DNA from: Terfezia claveryi
Lineage: Eukaryota > Ascomycota > Pezizomycetes > Pezizales > Pezizaceae
Assembly (NCBI GenBank): GCA_015179025.1
Contig: WHUX01000018.1
Span: 248,001-312,000, forward strand
Reading direction: 5' to 3'
DNA: 64,000 nucleotides
Below, in pieces: positions 22,652 to 33,512 of the stretch. The notes beneath the pieces are model-generated. The model was not told the DNA's origin and made no database searches. It saw only the letters and a program-made list of their open reading frames with translations. How positions within the stretch are numbered: position 1 is the stretch's first letter; every line of letters begins with the position of its first letter. Made by a program: the position numbers and the translations under genes.

Positions 22652-23695
22652 CTATGCCGCCTCAGCCTGGACCGCATCAGCATGGACCGCCTCTGCCTGG
22701 ACCACCTCAGTTTGAAAAAGCTGAATGATCTCCAATTTCTTCTTGAGTTCCTCCTCCTGCTTCTTCATCTCTTGCTGTCTCAAGAATTCGGCGTACTTTG
22801 ATCGAGGGTTGTGAATACCACACTCGGTCTTCTTCTGGCCCTTCCATCTGCCAGCTCGCTCGTCTTCGCCTTCTTTCACGGGACTGTATAAGGATTTAGC
22901 ATGTTGATCAGCGGTAAGGGTGGATTTTTTCACTCCTATCTCACCTTGTGCTGTGCCAGTCTCCTACACTCTTGTAACCCCGGTCAAGTAAGGCATTGTA
23001 TGGAACATTGTGCTTGGTAATATATTCCTTGACTTTAGGGAATGACCAATTGGCAAGTGGGTTGATCTTGATCAGTCCAGCGTCATCTACCTCAATGATA
23101 TCAAGGTCACCACGCTGACCACCTTGACTCCGCCTCCTTCCAGTGAGAACTGCCTTAACTTCCAGCTCAGCATATGCTCGTTGACCAGGCTCAACCTTTG
23201 CCAGGTAATCATAAAGGTTGTCACTTGATTCCCATAGCTTCTGTCCATGAATCCTCTCAAACTCCTCGGCGGTTTCGACTCCATCTGGCTTGTAGACATG
23301 GAGGTTGACATCTGGGTACCTAGCTCGTACACGTTCGACTAGTTCAAGTGTTTCTTTGAAGTGATACAAGGTGTCAAGAAAGATAAGATCAATCTTCTGG
23401 TTGGTGCCGGCGGTAATCTTAGACAGCATATCAATAGTAACAAGGCCAGTGAGGCCAAAGGCAGTGGTTTGGAAAAGGCCAGGTAGAGTAATTAGGCACC
23501 ATCTCAGAATATCTACTCACCAAATGTTAGATCAATTTCTAACCGCGATGGGACTACGATCTATAGCTCACCTTCTGGCTCGAGATCCTTCAACTTTTTG
23601 TTGAGATGTTTGAGGTGAGGAGGAGTGAAGTAAACTTCAGGGAGGGCCTGGAAGCCGTAGGCTGTAGCATAGCCTGAGTCCTGGAGCTTGTCCAT
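22652..23695 (-). CDS. MET16: phosphoadenylylsulfate (PAPS) reductase
   Basis: Three exons: 23695-23572, 23512-22945 and 22883-22652. Introns are 59 and 61 bp; the frame closes to 307 aa. It reduces PAPS to sulfite with thioredoxin, in cytosolic sulfate assimilation leading to cysteine and methionine. Seen in the sequence: an ATAYGFQALPEVYFTPPHLK start, TTAFGLTGLVTIDMLSKI (PP-loop region), IDLIFLDTLYHFKETL, YKSVGDWHSTSPV and the catalytic-cysteine motif KKTECGIH across the last splice. Compared with yeast Met16 (261 aa), the C-terminus adds a ~50-residue Glu/Lys-rich coiled-coil tail ending in a (V/H)(Q/A)AE(A/V) repeat (EVVQAEAVHADAVQAEAA), which is atypical. ATG at 23695 is the only suitable start. 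Confidence 0.93.
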
Positions 23696-24421
23696 GGAGA
23701 GAGAACGAGACCTTTCCATTTTTTTTTTTCTATTATGTAGGTAAAAACCAGAACAGGAGGTCTATCCGATGATGAGGAAGAAAGAATGCAAAAGAGCTGA
23801 AAATTCGAATACAAATTGACTGAGTTGAGATGAATGATGCAAGAATAAAGAACAATCAAGAGGATAGGTGGGTATATGGGGTATATGAGGAGCCATATAT
23901 GTGTAAGGCTTACGATGCCTCTCTTTCTCCATTTTTGCCCTGGCATCCGACCCTCCGTGTTGTTCATGTGTTTAGTTTTGCTGGGGTTCGATGATAAAAT
24001 TTCATGCGAGAATGGCGTGCGAGACGCCAAAAGCAACTAATGTGGTTGGCCAAGACATCGTCGGGTAAGGTGTGATTATGAATCCGGCCGTAGCCCAACT
24101 TTTGTATTTCTAAGTCGAATAGTAAAAACTTACAGATTGACAGATCGTTAAGATGGTACACTTTCTTGCTTGAATCTTGACTCGCTTAGTTAAGCTTTCT
24201 TGGCACAGAATGTCCATATTGGGAAGTCGTGCCCACAGCAAGAATGTGGTGGTATATTCTTAGTAAGAACGGTACTGGTGCATCATAGACTCAAAAAGCA
24301 TTTACAAGACGGCTTAGTAGAGACAGACTCTGCAATAAAGAAAAGAGGGGTATAAAGTTGGTTCACTATTGCGACGAACAGGCATTGAGGGATGACCTAC
24401 CTTCTAGACTCAATTTGCGAA
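23696..24421. other. intergenic, MET16 promoter side
   Basis: Between the MET16 start and the UFL1 stop. T-rich tract near 23718-23728. No gene recognised. Confidence 0.45.
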
Positions 24422-26663
24422 TCAGTGCGATCGATCTCCAATTTGCTTAAGACGGTTGAAATCTTCTTGCGTGAATTTCTTGCGAGATAGGACAGCATCT
24501 TTGAGTCTAACTAAATCGTCCAGTGTCTGCTGGTCTATTTTGCCCTGGAGCAGCTTCAAAAGCTTTGGTACATATTTCCTATTGCCAATCTCTTTAGTAG
24601 GGAAATTGAAGCGAGGTGGGGTGGAATTACCCTGAAGCTTTTAGGACCCCTGGGCCAAGACCCGCATGTAGTAGTATCAGAGTTAAAGTCAGGGCTATGG
24701 AAGCGTCATTGGTCTTCTGGAGCTGTGCCCTCAGGTCGCTGGTAAACTTCTTCTTCTGGTTTTCTAATATGGTCTCTGACGTGGAGACTACCACCAGTTT
24801 CACGATGACACCCTGCAAGCCCATATCAATATTTTTGAGGATTTGCTCAGGCTTAGCAGTGCTGCTTGCAGTCTGCTGAAGAGCTATCCTAAAGTCGAGG
24901 ATACTACTGGGAATGACATCTGGTTCCATAAAGGCTTCATATGTGTCAAGATGGCCTAGAAGCAGCTCACGGGCATAGACTACCAAGTCTGCTTCCAATT
25001 TGAAACGAAGGGGTCCTTCTTCAAGTCCTTGTAGAGCAGCGTAGTGTATTTGGAATCGGGCATAACCCTTCTCCCAAAAGATACCTCGGATGTTCCTCGC
25101 GGCTTCTTCCTGCACAATTGCGATTCGGCCGTTGAAAGAATCAAGCGCTGTTGGGTAAATGGTGTCAAGCATGGATGTTAATACGGGCCGTGGTACTGAA
25201 CTTGATTCGGATAAAAATTGTAGTAGCTTCGGAACCCCGCATAATCAGTTACTATCAAATTCCCTCGTTTGGAGTGGCGCAGAGTCCAGACTCACATCTT
25301 GTAGTTTGAGTGCCTTAGAACGAATATCCCCCTTCGACTTCGACTTCGATGCAAGCTGGGCTTGTTGCAGAGCAAAATCAACCCCTTTTTCCACCAGAGA
25401 CTGTTTCAGTGCCCTGGACACCAGTCGTCCTGCATGGATATCATAATCTCCTTGGCGACTTCTCAGTATCAGCCGCAAGGCGTTCTCATCACCTGAACTT
25501 AATGGATAGCGGGTATCCTGGACTGTGAGCTTTGCGATAGACGGCCAGATTATTGGATGTCCAATCACAAACCTTAACCTCGGCCCAGCCTTCCGTCCTG
25601 AATCTCTCCTCCATTGAAATTTTCAACTGGGCTATGTAACCTTCAGTAACGACGTGTTTTTCGAGAATATGCAAATCCGGGTGTTTTTCCAGGCCTTCTG
25701 CTCGAAAAGTCTCTAAGCCTAGAAACATAGTGTTAATCCTCTCGTAGTACCGTAAAAGGCCGAACCAATAGGTTAAATACCTAGAATACCGTCGCAATGC
25801 AGCTGCTCAATGAAACCATTCCTCCTTGCCTCAACAAAGCTATGAGGTATGTAGGTTATTCCTTTAAGTGCCCCAAGCGGATTTCCGTCCTTCTTCAACA
25901 TAATTTTCAATAAAGAGGATATAAATGTGACTGGTAGTTGTCTTTTCGGAAGTAGTGTAGATATTTCAATTGGCCTTCCTGCCTGTCAGTAAAATAAGAT
26001 GGAAGGTCTACGAGGAATCCCTACGTCGAAATCTGCTCGAGGTCTGCTCTAAGTGCAGATTGACACTCTTCGTAGAAAGCCTTTGTGCATACCATATCTC
26101 GGTCATACCCAATCCATTCAGTATCAGAGGTACGTACTGATCCTCCCAGAAGCTTCCTGAAAAACTGGGTATCTATCGTTTTCTCTTTGCAATACACGGA
26201 TATAAACAAGACTTGGTCCTTCATCCGCCGTTGCAAGTCTTCCTGCAAGGTAATATATTCCTGCTTCCGTACCACAGTTAAATTGCCTACTCTGCCCCAA
26301 AAAGGTTCATCGTTAGGTGGGAGAAGCGCTTCAACTTTCTTGACCTCGAGGTTTGCGAACGAAGCCAACTCAAGGAGTGTGGTTCGACCTGGAGGCAAGA
26401 GTCAGTATACATAAAAAACTCCGGCCTCCAAGGACTCATGGCATGTTTTACTTACTAGAGTCTCTATCGGAAAATATAGCTTTCTCTATCAGGGACCTTG
26501 CATGGCGCTCCAATATCAGACCGCCAGATACGAGTTCAAGCGTAGATGGGAATGTAGTAGCTTGTGGCTTGACAGGTACCAACTCGGAGGGACTTGAGAA
26601 CACTGATCTCCCAGTAACCGTCCTCATGATTTTTTTCACATCCGATTCAGTAAGCACCGACAT
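24422..26663 (-). CDS. UFL1: E3 UFM1-protein ligase 1 homologue (UFL1)
   Basis: Seven exons: 26663-26456, 26388-26025, 25974-25781, 25718-25573, 25529-25296, 25226-24631 and 24578-24422. Introns are 67, 50, 62, 43, 69 and 52 bp; all phases match and give 632 aa. The protein aligns with animal UFL1 over most of its length. TLLELASFANLEVKKVEALL matches the second N-terminal winged-helix segment. MVCTKAFYEECQSALRADL matches 'TEAFVARHKARIRG'. ITYIPHSFVEARRNGFIEQL matches the 'YIP..Y...Q...V..F...NGY' block. VTEGYIAQLKISMEERFRTE matches 'GQGLVDQVEASVEEA'. Near the C-terminus LTLTLILLHAGLGPGVLKAS plus GKYVPKLL matches 'L..TSVLLF...LHAPGRCVP'. The basic disordered middle of animal UFL1 is much shorter here. 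In animals UFL1 with DDRGK1 transfers UFM1 to ribosomal uL24 at the ER. It lies divergently from SER2. Confidence 0.82.
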
Positions 26664-27066
26664 TGGTCGATCTCGTTACAGACAAGGATTTCCTGAATAT
26701 CGATTTGGCTTGAAGATAAAAGTTATGTGGTGCTTTAATCTCAAGCTTAAAGCTGTTTGCATAAGACAGGAAGATTGCAATCGGTACGAAGCGCTTGTCT
26801 GTCGGACAAACTTTGCTTTCCTGACGCCCGCGATCTACCCACGGTCTCGCTCTCTCGTAGCCTGGAGTGTAGTTATCTGTACAAATTCGCTGAATAATCG
26901 TCCACCCCTGCCGCACGTGCGTGGGGGCTAGCGTTCCTGCTTGGACCAGGCACAAATTGAAATTTCGTGAGCTACGAGATAGTCTGGTTGGCACAAGCCC
27001 CTCGATATTTAATCTGCATCGCATCTAGGACATTGAACAATTGCTACCAAAACACGGATTTCAGAT
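26664..27066. promoter_or_regulatory. divergent UFL1/SER2 intergenic promoter
   Basis: 403 bp separate the two start codons. A palindromic CGCACGTGCG lies at 26913-26922; its CACGTG core (26914-26919) is a bHLH/E-box type site. The role is inferred from position. Confidence 0.45.
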
Positions 27067-28414
27067 ATGTCAACCAATTCTACACGCCCAAAACCCCAAA
27101 GGAATTTGTCTCTGAAGGACAGTCATGCAGGGTGCTTCAGAGCTCCCGCAACACATGACGCACATGTCAATAGGAATGGTGACACCGACAAGTTCCAGGC
27201 CAAGGTCGGCCCCACCGGGGATGGTCAGATTGTGACCGTGATAGATAGCGGCGTTGTTCATTCAATTAATCACAAAAACTGCCAGTCCTCAGCCGAAGGT
27301 TATAAGCAGATTGTTGCGACTCTGTTCTATACCACCTACACCACCAAGAACACGACCGAAGAGGTTTCACAGTATGGCCAATTTATTTCGCAAGCTGCGT
27401 TGTTCGACTTCATCTCTAGATGGGACAAATTGATGGTTCCATGGCGAAGATGGGACTCTTCCCATAAGTGTCTGGAAAGGTCTGAGGAAGCTAGGGTTGT
27501 TCAGTTAGTTCTGCTCATGCCTGAAATGCTGAGCCTGGAGGATCTTCGACGACATGAAGAGCTAGCGGAATATGAAGCCAAATGGAGTATTGAAATCGTC
27601 CTGCAACCACACGATGTGTTTCGACGACACAAGAGGCTCGCTGTGTTCGACATGGACTCAACACTGATTGAGCAGGAAGTTATTGATGAGATTGCTCGGT
27701 TTGTAGGAGTAGAGAAGGAGGTTTCTGTAAGTGCCACAAGAACTTCATATTTAGAGCATATCCTGACTCCAATTCTACAGGCCATCACAGCTCGTGCTAT
27801 GAATGGGGAACTCGACTTCACCCAATCCCTGCAAGCGCGAGTAGCATTGCTCAAAGGCGTACCATCCGATGTATTTGAAAAGCTGAAACCTGTCATCACA
27901 TTCACTCCTGGTGCGCGAGAACTATGCAAGGCCCTCAAAGCTTTGGGTTTTAAGCTCGCGGTGTTGAGTGGGGGATTCATTCCCTTGGCAAATCATGTAA
28001 TGAGCGAGCTTGGATTGGATTACGCTTACGCAAACCAGGTTCGTGCCCTCATTGAAACCCATACCAGCATGCCCTAATAGATTTGTGATGTTGCAGTTGG
28101 TCATCAGTGAGGATGGTACAGAACTGACTGGAGAACTTACTGGGCCTATCGTCCACGCGGAGCGCAAAGCATTACTTCTCGAGGAGATAGCTCAGAAAGA
28201 GAGCATTCATCTCAAGCAAACCGTTGCCATAGGTGACGGGGCTAATGACCTTATCATGATGTGGAAAGCTGGATTGGGAATTGCATTCAATGCTAAGCCG
28301 AAAGTGCAGGCCGAGGCGCCCTGCAGGCTCAACAGCCCCACCCTCAAGGATGTCCTATATATACTAGGTTTCGCAAAGGGAGAACAAGATGATCTGCTAG
28401 CTCTTTCGTCGTAA
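27067..28414 (+). CDS. SER2: phosphoserine phosphatase
   Basis: Three exons: 27067-27726, 27781-28038 and 28097-28414. Introns are 54 and 58 bp; the frame closes to 411 aa. The first intron is a multiple of 3 with no stop, so retention would only insert 18 residues. It performs the last step of serine synthesis, phosphoserine to serine, in the cytosol. The HAD motifs are all present: motif I LAVFDMDSTLIEQEVIDEIA (catalytic DxDST), motif II KLAVLSGGF, and motif III/IV VAIGDGANDLIMM, with the conserved Lys in HAERKALLL. The ~190 residues before motif I form the usual fungal N-terminal (ACT-like) extension. Confidence 0.93.
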
Positions 28415-28852
28415 CCAGACCTGGTTGAATGGACCACATTTTGAGCTATCATTTGACTAATTACAGATTCAACTGCAACATATCGTGTCCAACCATATAT
28501 GACCTGCCTGAATTCATTATTATGTCCTTTTTCTGTACTTCCGTCCTAGTCCGAACAAGAAGTACTTCTTATGTACAGCACCGCTCTAGTGCCTAGTGCA
28601 GCACAGCGACTATTCATTGTGTCTGCCCAACTAGGCTAAAATTACCCTCAACAGTGACATTATCTCCAAATTTGGAAAACTGCGTCCCCATATGTGCTAA
28701 GAGACGATTACTCTGTTGATCCGCCAAAGGTTCCCCTAAATCAATGCAAGAAAGTGCTTTGTCACCCTTTGGGACAATGTTGACTGCCAAGACATCCTCC
28801 AACCGACCAAACTAACCTGCAGGAACTCCTCCTACAGCAACAGCTCTTCACG
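28415..28852. other. intergenic
   Basis: 3' flank of SER2 and 5' flank of the Sos7-like gene. Nothing recognised. Confidence 0.4.
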
Positions 28853-29761
28853 ATGGCAGAAACCTTAGTGAACCTGGATATTGAAAAGCCCAGTACTGTT
28901 GACATCCCATTAACGATTGCAACTACCGAGACTGCGCTTACCGAGCTCAATGACATCTTTGATAAATACGCCTTCAAATTCCGCGCCTTTGTCCTTACCG
29001 CTAAGGTCTCGGACGACACCTCCTCTTCCAACGATAAATCTCGGCCAAGGAACTCTGATGGCCTAGAAATTGACTCAGATATCACCCTCACCGCAGTCAC
29101 AGACGAATTAGCAGCCTCACTAGAGCTCTATCCTAAGCTTCGATTCAAGTATCTGGAGCAAGAGGCGAAGCTGCTCTATCTCCGGGATGTTTTCGACATA
29201 GAAAATATGGAGATGGGTGATATCGAGGCTGAGGAGAAGTATTTGAAGGAATATAAGACTGAGTTGCGGGAACTGAAAGATGAGATCAGAGTACTTCTTG
29301 AGGAGATTGAAGGAGCAGTACAGAGGGTCACAAAAGGATGGGAAGAAAACCAAAAGAACCTCAGTGAGCTTGAGAAACTACCGCAGGATTTGAGTGAGCT
29401 TGATAGGGCTATAAAGGAGGAAATGGCGAGGTTTGAAGGTGACGATGAGACGATGCATTTGCCATTGAATGAAACGGAGGCGTTGATTCGCAAGTTGGAA
29501 CTGGAGAAGTCAGCGTTGGGTATAGAGATTAGGCATCTTGATAATAATGTGATACTCGGTGGAAAACAGCAGATGGAGAAGCTGGGGAGGGAGCTGGGGC
29601 CGATGGAGATGGATTATGCAGAACTGGTGGGGGTAGTGAAGCAGGAGAAGGAGTTGAGGGAGCAGGTGAGGGAAAAGGGGCAGGAGGATAGAAATGTTGA
29701 AGGGAGATGGAATAAGGCGGTAATAGAGGGGATGAAGCAAATGTTTGACATGGTGGAATAA
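28853..29761 (+). CDS. Sos7/Kre28-like kinetochore protein
   Basis: A single exon of 302 aa from the ATG at 28853. The segment LYPKLRFKYLEQEAKLLYLRD resembles the signature of fungal Sos7 (pattern 'LRF.Y.EQ..KE.FLR'). The rest, from about residue 120 to the end, is a long heptad-rich coiled coil (EEKYLKEYKTELRELKDEIR and later). Sos7 (Kre28 in budding yeast) pairs with Spc7/Spc105 (KNL1) at the outer kinetochore; this is known from the family. The assignment rests on the short motif, length and coiled coil. Another coiled-coil protein is possible. Confidence 0.6.
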   Translation: MAETLVNLDIEKPSTVDIPLTIATTETALTELNDIFDKYAFKFRAFVLTAKVSDDTSSSNDKSRPRNSDGLEIDSDITLTAVTDELAASLELYPKLRFKYLEQEAKLLYLRDVFDIENMEMGDIEAEEKYLKEYKTELRELKDEIRVLLEEIEGAVQRVTKGWEENQKNLSELEKLPQDLSELDRAIKEEMARFEGDDETMHLPLNETEALIRKLELEKSALGIEIRHLDNNVILGGKQQMEKLGRELGPMEMDYAELVGVVKQEKELREQVREKGQEDRNVEGRWNKAVIEGMKQMFDMVE

Positions 29762-30117
29762 AATCAATTTCCATCTATACTAAGCACAATTCCCTCGCAT
29801 GAACCACACTCTACCTCATGAATATAATGCACCTACCATCTCAACCATGCCCACAGGTTATAATATATGGCTAGGTACTTAGTAATAGGTGTTATATCAA
29901 AGAGTAGAGCTAGACCTAACAGCGTAGCAATTTATTCTGGTAGCGCTGGTCGACCCAGACCTAGAATTTGGCAACCCCCAAGAGAGCATACAAGTTTAAA
30001 ATCGCCAGACTACTCAAACTCTTATCACGGTGATTTTCTAGTCTCTAGAAGCTTCATTACTACTAAATTAACGGCCAATACATCGCTGGCAAGCCATATC
30101 CTCTTTTCCCAGCAAAG
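29762..30117. other. intergenic
   Basis: 5' flank of the esterase-like gene; no feature recognised. Confidence 0.4.
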
Positions 30118-31629
30118 ATGTATCGTGCACGACTCTCTTTTGCCTGCAACGCGAGACGACTCTTGATAATTCTCCTAGCAATCACTCCCCTTATCCTCTA
30201 CATGAGTTTACCACCTTACGTGGTATTTCGTGACATAGTTATGGTCCGAGATCCTGGGGTAGGTTCTCAGGTTGTACGGTAAACCCACTAGGATGTGGCC
30301 AAACTGAAGATACCAGTTTTAGGCAATCCATAGTGCTTCTTTTCCGAGCCTTTCATTGCCATCCGCAGACCTACCTTTGTACCGCACACCAGACACAGTA
30401 GATTCGTTGTCAGACTACAAGTACCGGTCAGAATGTAATATATGCTCTCTGGACCTTCATGTTCCATACTCCCCCCTCTGCAGCTCCAGAGCTCAGATGT
30501 TGGAAGCAACGTCCGGCGGGGGGAGGATTGGCTTTGACGGACCATATATATCCAGGGGATGCGCCACGGAGGAGATCTGTGGTATTTTAGGGAGGTTTGG
30601 CAAAGTGGTATTTTTGGGTGATAGTATGATTAGGCATATTGTTGGGGCCTTAAATGTCTTCTTAAGGAAGGATTTGGGTTATGGTGCTGAGTGAGAATTA
30701 CCCTGAAGTTTGTACAAGGCGCTCTGCTAATCAGGGAATAGAACCAATTGGAATTTTAACCAACAGGAGAAAAATGAATGCTTTTACTTGACACAGTTTA
30801 ATGTGAGTATTACTATTCGACGTAAAAAGTAGGCAAGCGGTGTGTTAGGAAGCAAAGTAGGTGAAATCATGTTCGGTTCAAGGTATTTTCAAGACAGCTG
30901 ATGTGGAACTGCATGACCCGCGATCCCTTGTTTGTCCTGCTCAATCAGTCAATGTCTTTGGTACCTCTCCCTGTTTGGAATTCGAAAATCCAAGAATATG
31001 AGTGGCTATTGCTAGCACACGTATAGTTGAGGAGATGGTACCTACCAATTGCTGACCGTAGTTCTACCTAATCATTTGCGGACATTTTCTAGGTGAGGTA
31101 TCCAATTGCTCCAGAAGAGCTTCAGCGACTTTCTGCTGCTCTGGGTACTGAAAAAACCACTAAGCCACTGGCATTCGTCTATGGAATGAATTTGTGGAAT
31201 GTAGGATTCCCCTCCCCCCTCCCCATTATCAACCATACTCACACCTGCTCGCAGAATCTTGATATTCATGCGACTGTAAACTTTCTCACGGCAGTTGAAA
31301 CCATATAATTGAGCAGTTACCCTATCTCCGCCCAACTCTTTCCGGTATACCACCTTTTTTCCCGCGTTGCTCCGGCAAGGAGAAGCTTGATGAATGGGAG
31401 CAGAGCCAGGGAAATAGGGCCTTGATGCTTTATGAAGAGAGCATAAGGCGAATAGTCCGGGAAAGAGGGGGAATGGGGGTATTGGGGACATGGAATGCTA
31501 CTATACAAATGAAGAAATATGATGGGGTGTAAGTGGAGTTCTTGTGATGGAATTCAAGTACTAGAGTTGCGCTAACTGCATGTATAGACATGTTTGATCT
31601 GCGAGGAAATCTACTCAAGGCAATGTAGC
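30118..31629 (+). pseudogene. membrane-anchored PC-esterase/GDSL-like protein, frameshifted
   Basis: Exons: 30118-30258, 30323-30690, 30742-30802, 30861-30960, 31027-31037 (11 nt), 31093-31200 and 31255 onward. Introns are 51-66 bp. Residues ~14-32 (LLIILLAITPLILYM) form an N-terminal signal anchor, giving a type II lumenal topology. Then come Cys-rich ECNICSLDLHVPYSPLC, the block I motif VVFLGDSMIRHIVGALNV (GDS with catalytic Ser), GTEKTTKPLAFVYGMNLWN and NLDIHATVNFL. After VETI at ~31303 the frame shifts by two bases, and family-like sequence continues in another frame (IIEQLPYLRP, then GKEKLDEWEQSQGNRALMLY to 31528). A third exon at 31588 needs a further one-base shift to read DLRGNLLKAM. 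Upstream splicing is clean, so this looks like a recently damaged gene, or assembly error. Confidence 0.6.
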
Positions 31630-32001
31630 TGATCATCACCACATTGTTTTTTATGCTAACTAATTCTTTAAAATGGAGATGAATTGGTTGTACTCCGAGA
31701 GGACATCTAGATAGCGGCTGGTCGTGTTTGGAGTAATTGCATGAAATTATTTCATATAGTCATATACCGGCTGCCAATTTTCATAGTTCGTTTATATTAC
31801 ATTATCAATCTAAATGACTACATGAACTGTTGATGACACCAACCAATCGGCAACTATTCCGATGTAGGCAATTCTCGGGGCTAGCGAAAAACCTAGTCCG
31901 CAATTCATCACCCCATCGCAACCCCCCACCAAATAACCTTTGAACAAACGTATCACTCCCAATTCCTCACTTACACCTAAATTCCGCTCACGAACGTTAA
32001 G
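31630..32001. other. intergenic
   Basis: AT-rich upstream flank of ATP18. No gene seen. Confidence 0.45.
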
Positions 32002-32763
32002 ATGTCCGGACCCATCGGTACTATGCTCGGTCGCGCGTGGCCTGCGCCTGTCTGTACGTATTTTTTTGGGGCTCTGATCCACTCAACCGGAAGAGGATGA
32101 GATTATTTTCTAGAATCGACGCTGATTTATCGCGGGGATATAGTGAAGCCAATGGGCCCCTTCTTTGTTGCCGGTAAGGGAGATCCCAAAATTCTTTGGG
32201 GGATAGAAGGGGGTGGGTGGAAAATGAGGGGAGAGAGGGCTACTGTGCCCAGGCGGTGAAGGGTGAAGTGGGAGATCTACAATGGATATGCCCGGCCCGC
32301 GTAGGAAGGGAGTTTCAGGGAATCTCAGGAACGAAGACTACCACAGCAATAACTGGTCTACTGGTGGGATATCCAGGGCCTAAAATCAGGAAAGGGAGGA
32401 GGGTCAAGGTGTGGGAGCAGAGAATGAGGGTTGCATATGGACTAGGGAGGATTTTTATATTTTGTAGCTTACTTTGGCCGTGGGGATGTTATAGGTATCA
32501 TCGTGGCCGTCGGTGTCTACAAGTTCGCTGGTGTACTTATGGAGAGTGAGTAACCCCATTCCATTCTTGCTTCTTCCTACCCCCTTTTACCAAGTTGCGC
32601 CATAGGGGATTCTCTCTTTTCCCAGCCGTAATATTAAATATAACCTCTTACTGACAAATTCCCCGTACCCACATCAATAGCCGACGAGTGGAGGAATGAC
32701 GCCCGCCACCCAGCTGTCAAGTCTGGCCAGAGGCCCGCTGTGGCTCCACCTGCTGCTCACTAA
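32002..32763 (+). CDS. ATP18: mitochondrial ATP synthase subunit J (Atp18/i-AAA)
   Basis: Four tiny exons: 32002-32053, 32144-32173 (30 nt), 32495-32545 and 32681-32763. Introns are 90, 321 and 135 bp; the frame closes to 71 aa. The product starts MSGPIGTMLGRAWPAPVLKP, continues MGPFFVAGIIVAVGVYKFAG as a single membrane helix, and ends TDEWRNDARHPA plus a Pro/Ala tail. It matches fungal Atp18 (pattern 'PTPILKPMWPFF..G....YGV......DE..NDPRNP'). Subunit J/i sits in the membrane part of the F1Fo dimer interface. The middle exon is easily missed by gene callers. The long second intron is unusual for the window. Confidence 0.82.
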
Positions 32764-33512
32764 ATTCCTGGTTTGAGCTTCGAAGATTTCAAAGATATTC
32801 CCATGACTAGAATGGTTGATGGATGGAAAGGAGTGGAATGCAGGATTGAGGGGAGTGAGGTTTATAGATGCTGAATGAATAAAGAAAGAAATTCCTGTAC
32901 ACATATATAAATCGCATTGTGGGGTTGTCACCAGGAGAATGATAGTAGTTTACGGTGGGGTAATTTTGACACTGGGGAAGTGGCTGTGTAGGGAAATATC
33001 TTTACTTGCGCGGGTACTGGGGTGCCCATTAATTGAGCTCTACAAAGACTTACGAAATTGTTTTTGGTGTACGTATTACCCCAGGAACCAGAGGCCTTTT
33101 ATTGATGAACAGTGCCATGAGAGACAATGAGAAAAATCAGTATAGTGCTCGCCGCGGGGATTAGTAGTACAGCAACAACAGCCATATAATAGCAATGCAT
33201 ATGGTGATATCTCATCCGTGGAAGTGGGAGTTATTATTCCGGGCCCCCAAGACAGAATATTTTCATAATATTCCTTAATTTGATGAGGTCCGTTTCGTTT
33301 CCCCAAACCCAATCAACCCGGAGACAAGCCCATCCGCACCACGCATCCCATCCCCACGTCCAGTAAACGGAAAAAGAAAAACTTTAATAACACCGGGGAA
33401 GAAACAAGGAACAAGAGATGAAAGAAATCCGTATGAGAACCCGAAGAAGCTGGTGAATTTTTTGGAATGTGTCCACACAACAACAGGAGAGCGCAACATG
33501 AACGAAGGCTAT
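32764..33512. other. intergenic between convergent ATP18 and eL37
   Basis: 3' flanks of two convergent genes; no coding segment recognised. Confidence 0.45.

Noticed and set aside
28501..29100. Minus-strand frames opposite the Sos7-like gene and its upstream region
   Set aside because: Ser/Arg-rich shadows of the coiled-coil gene, no motif.
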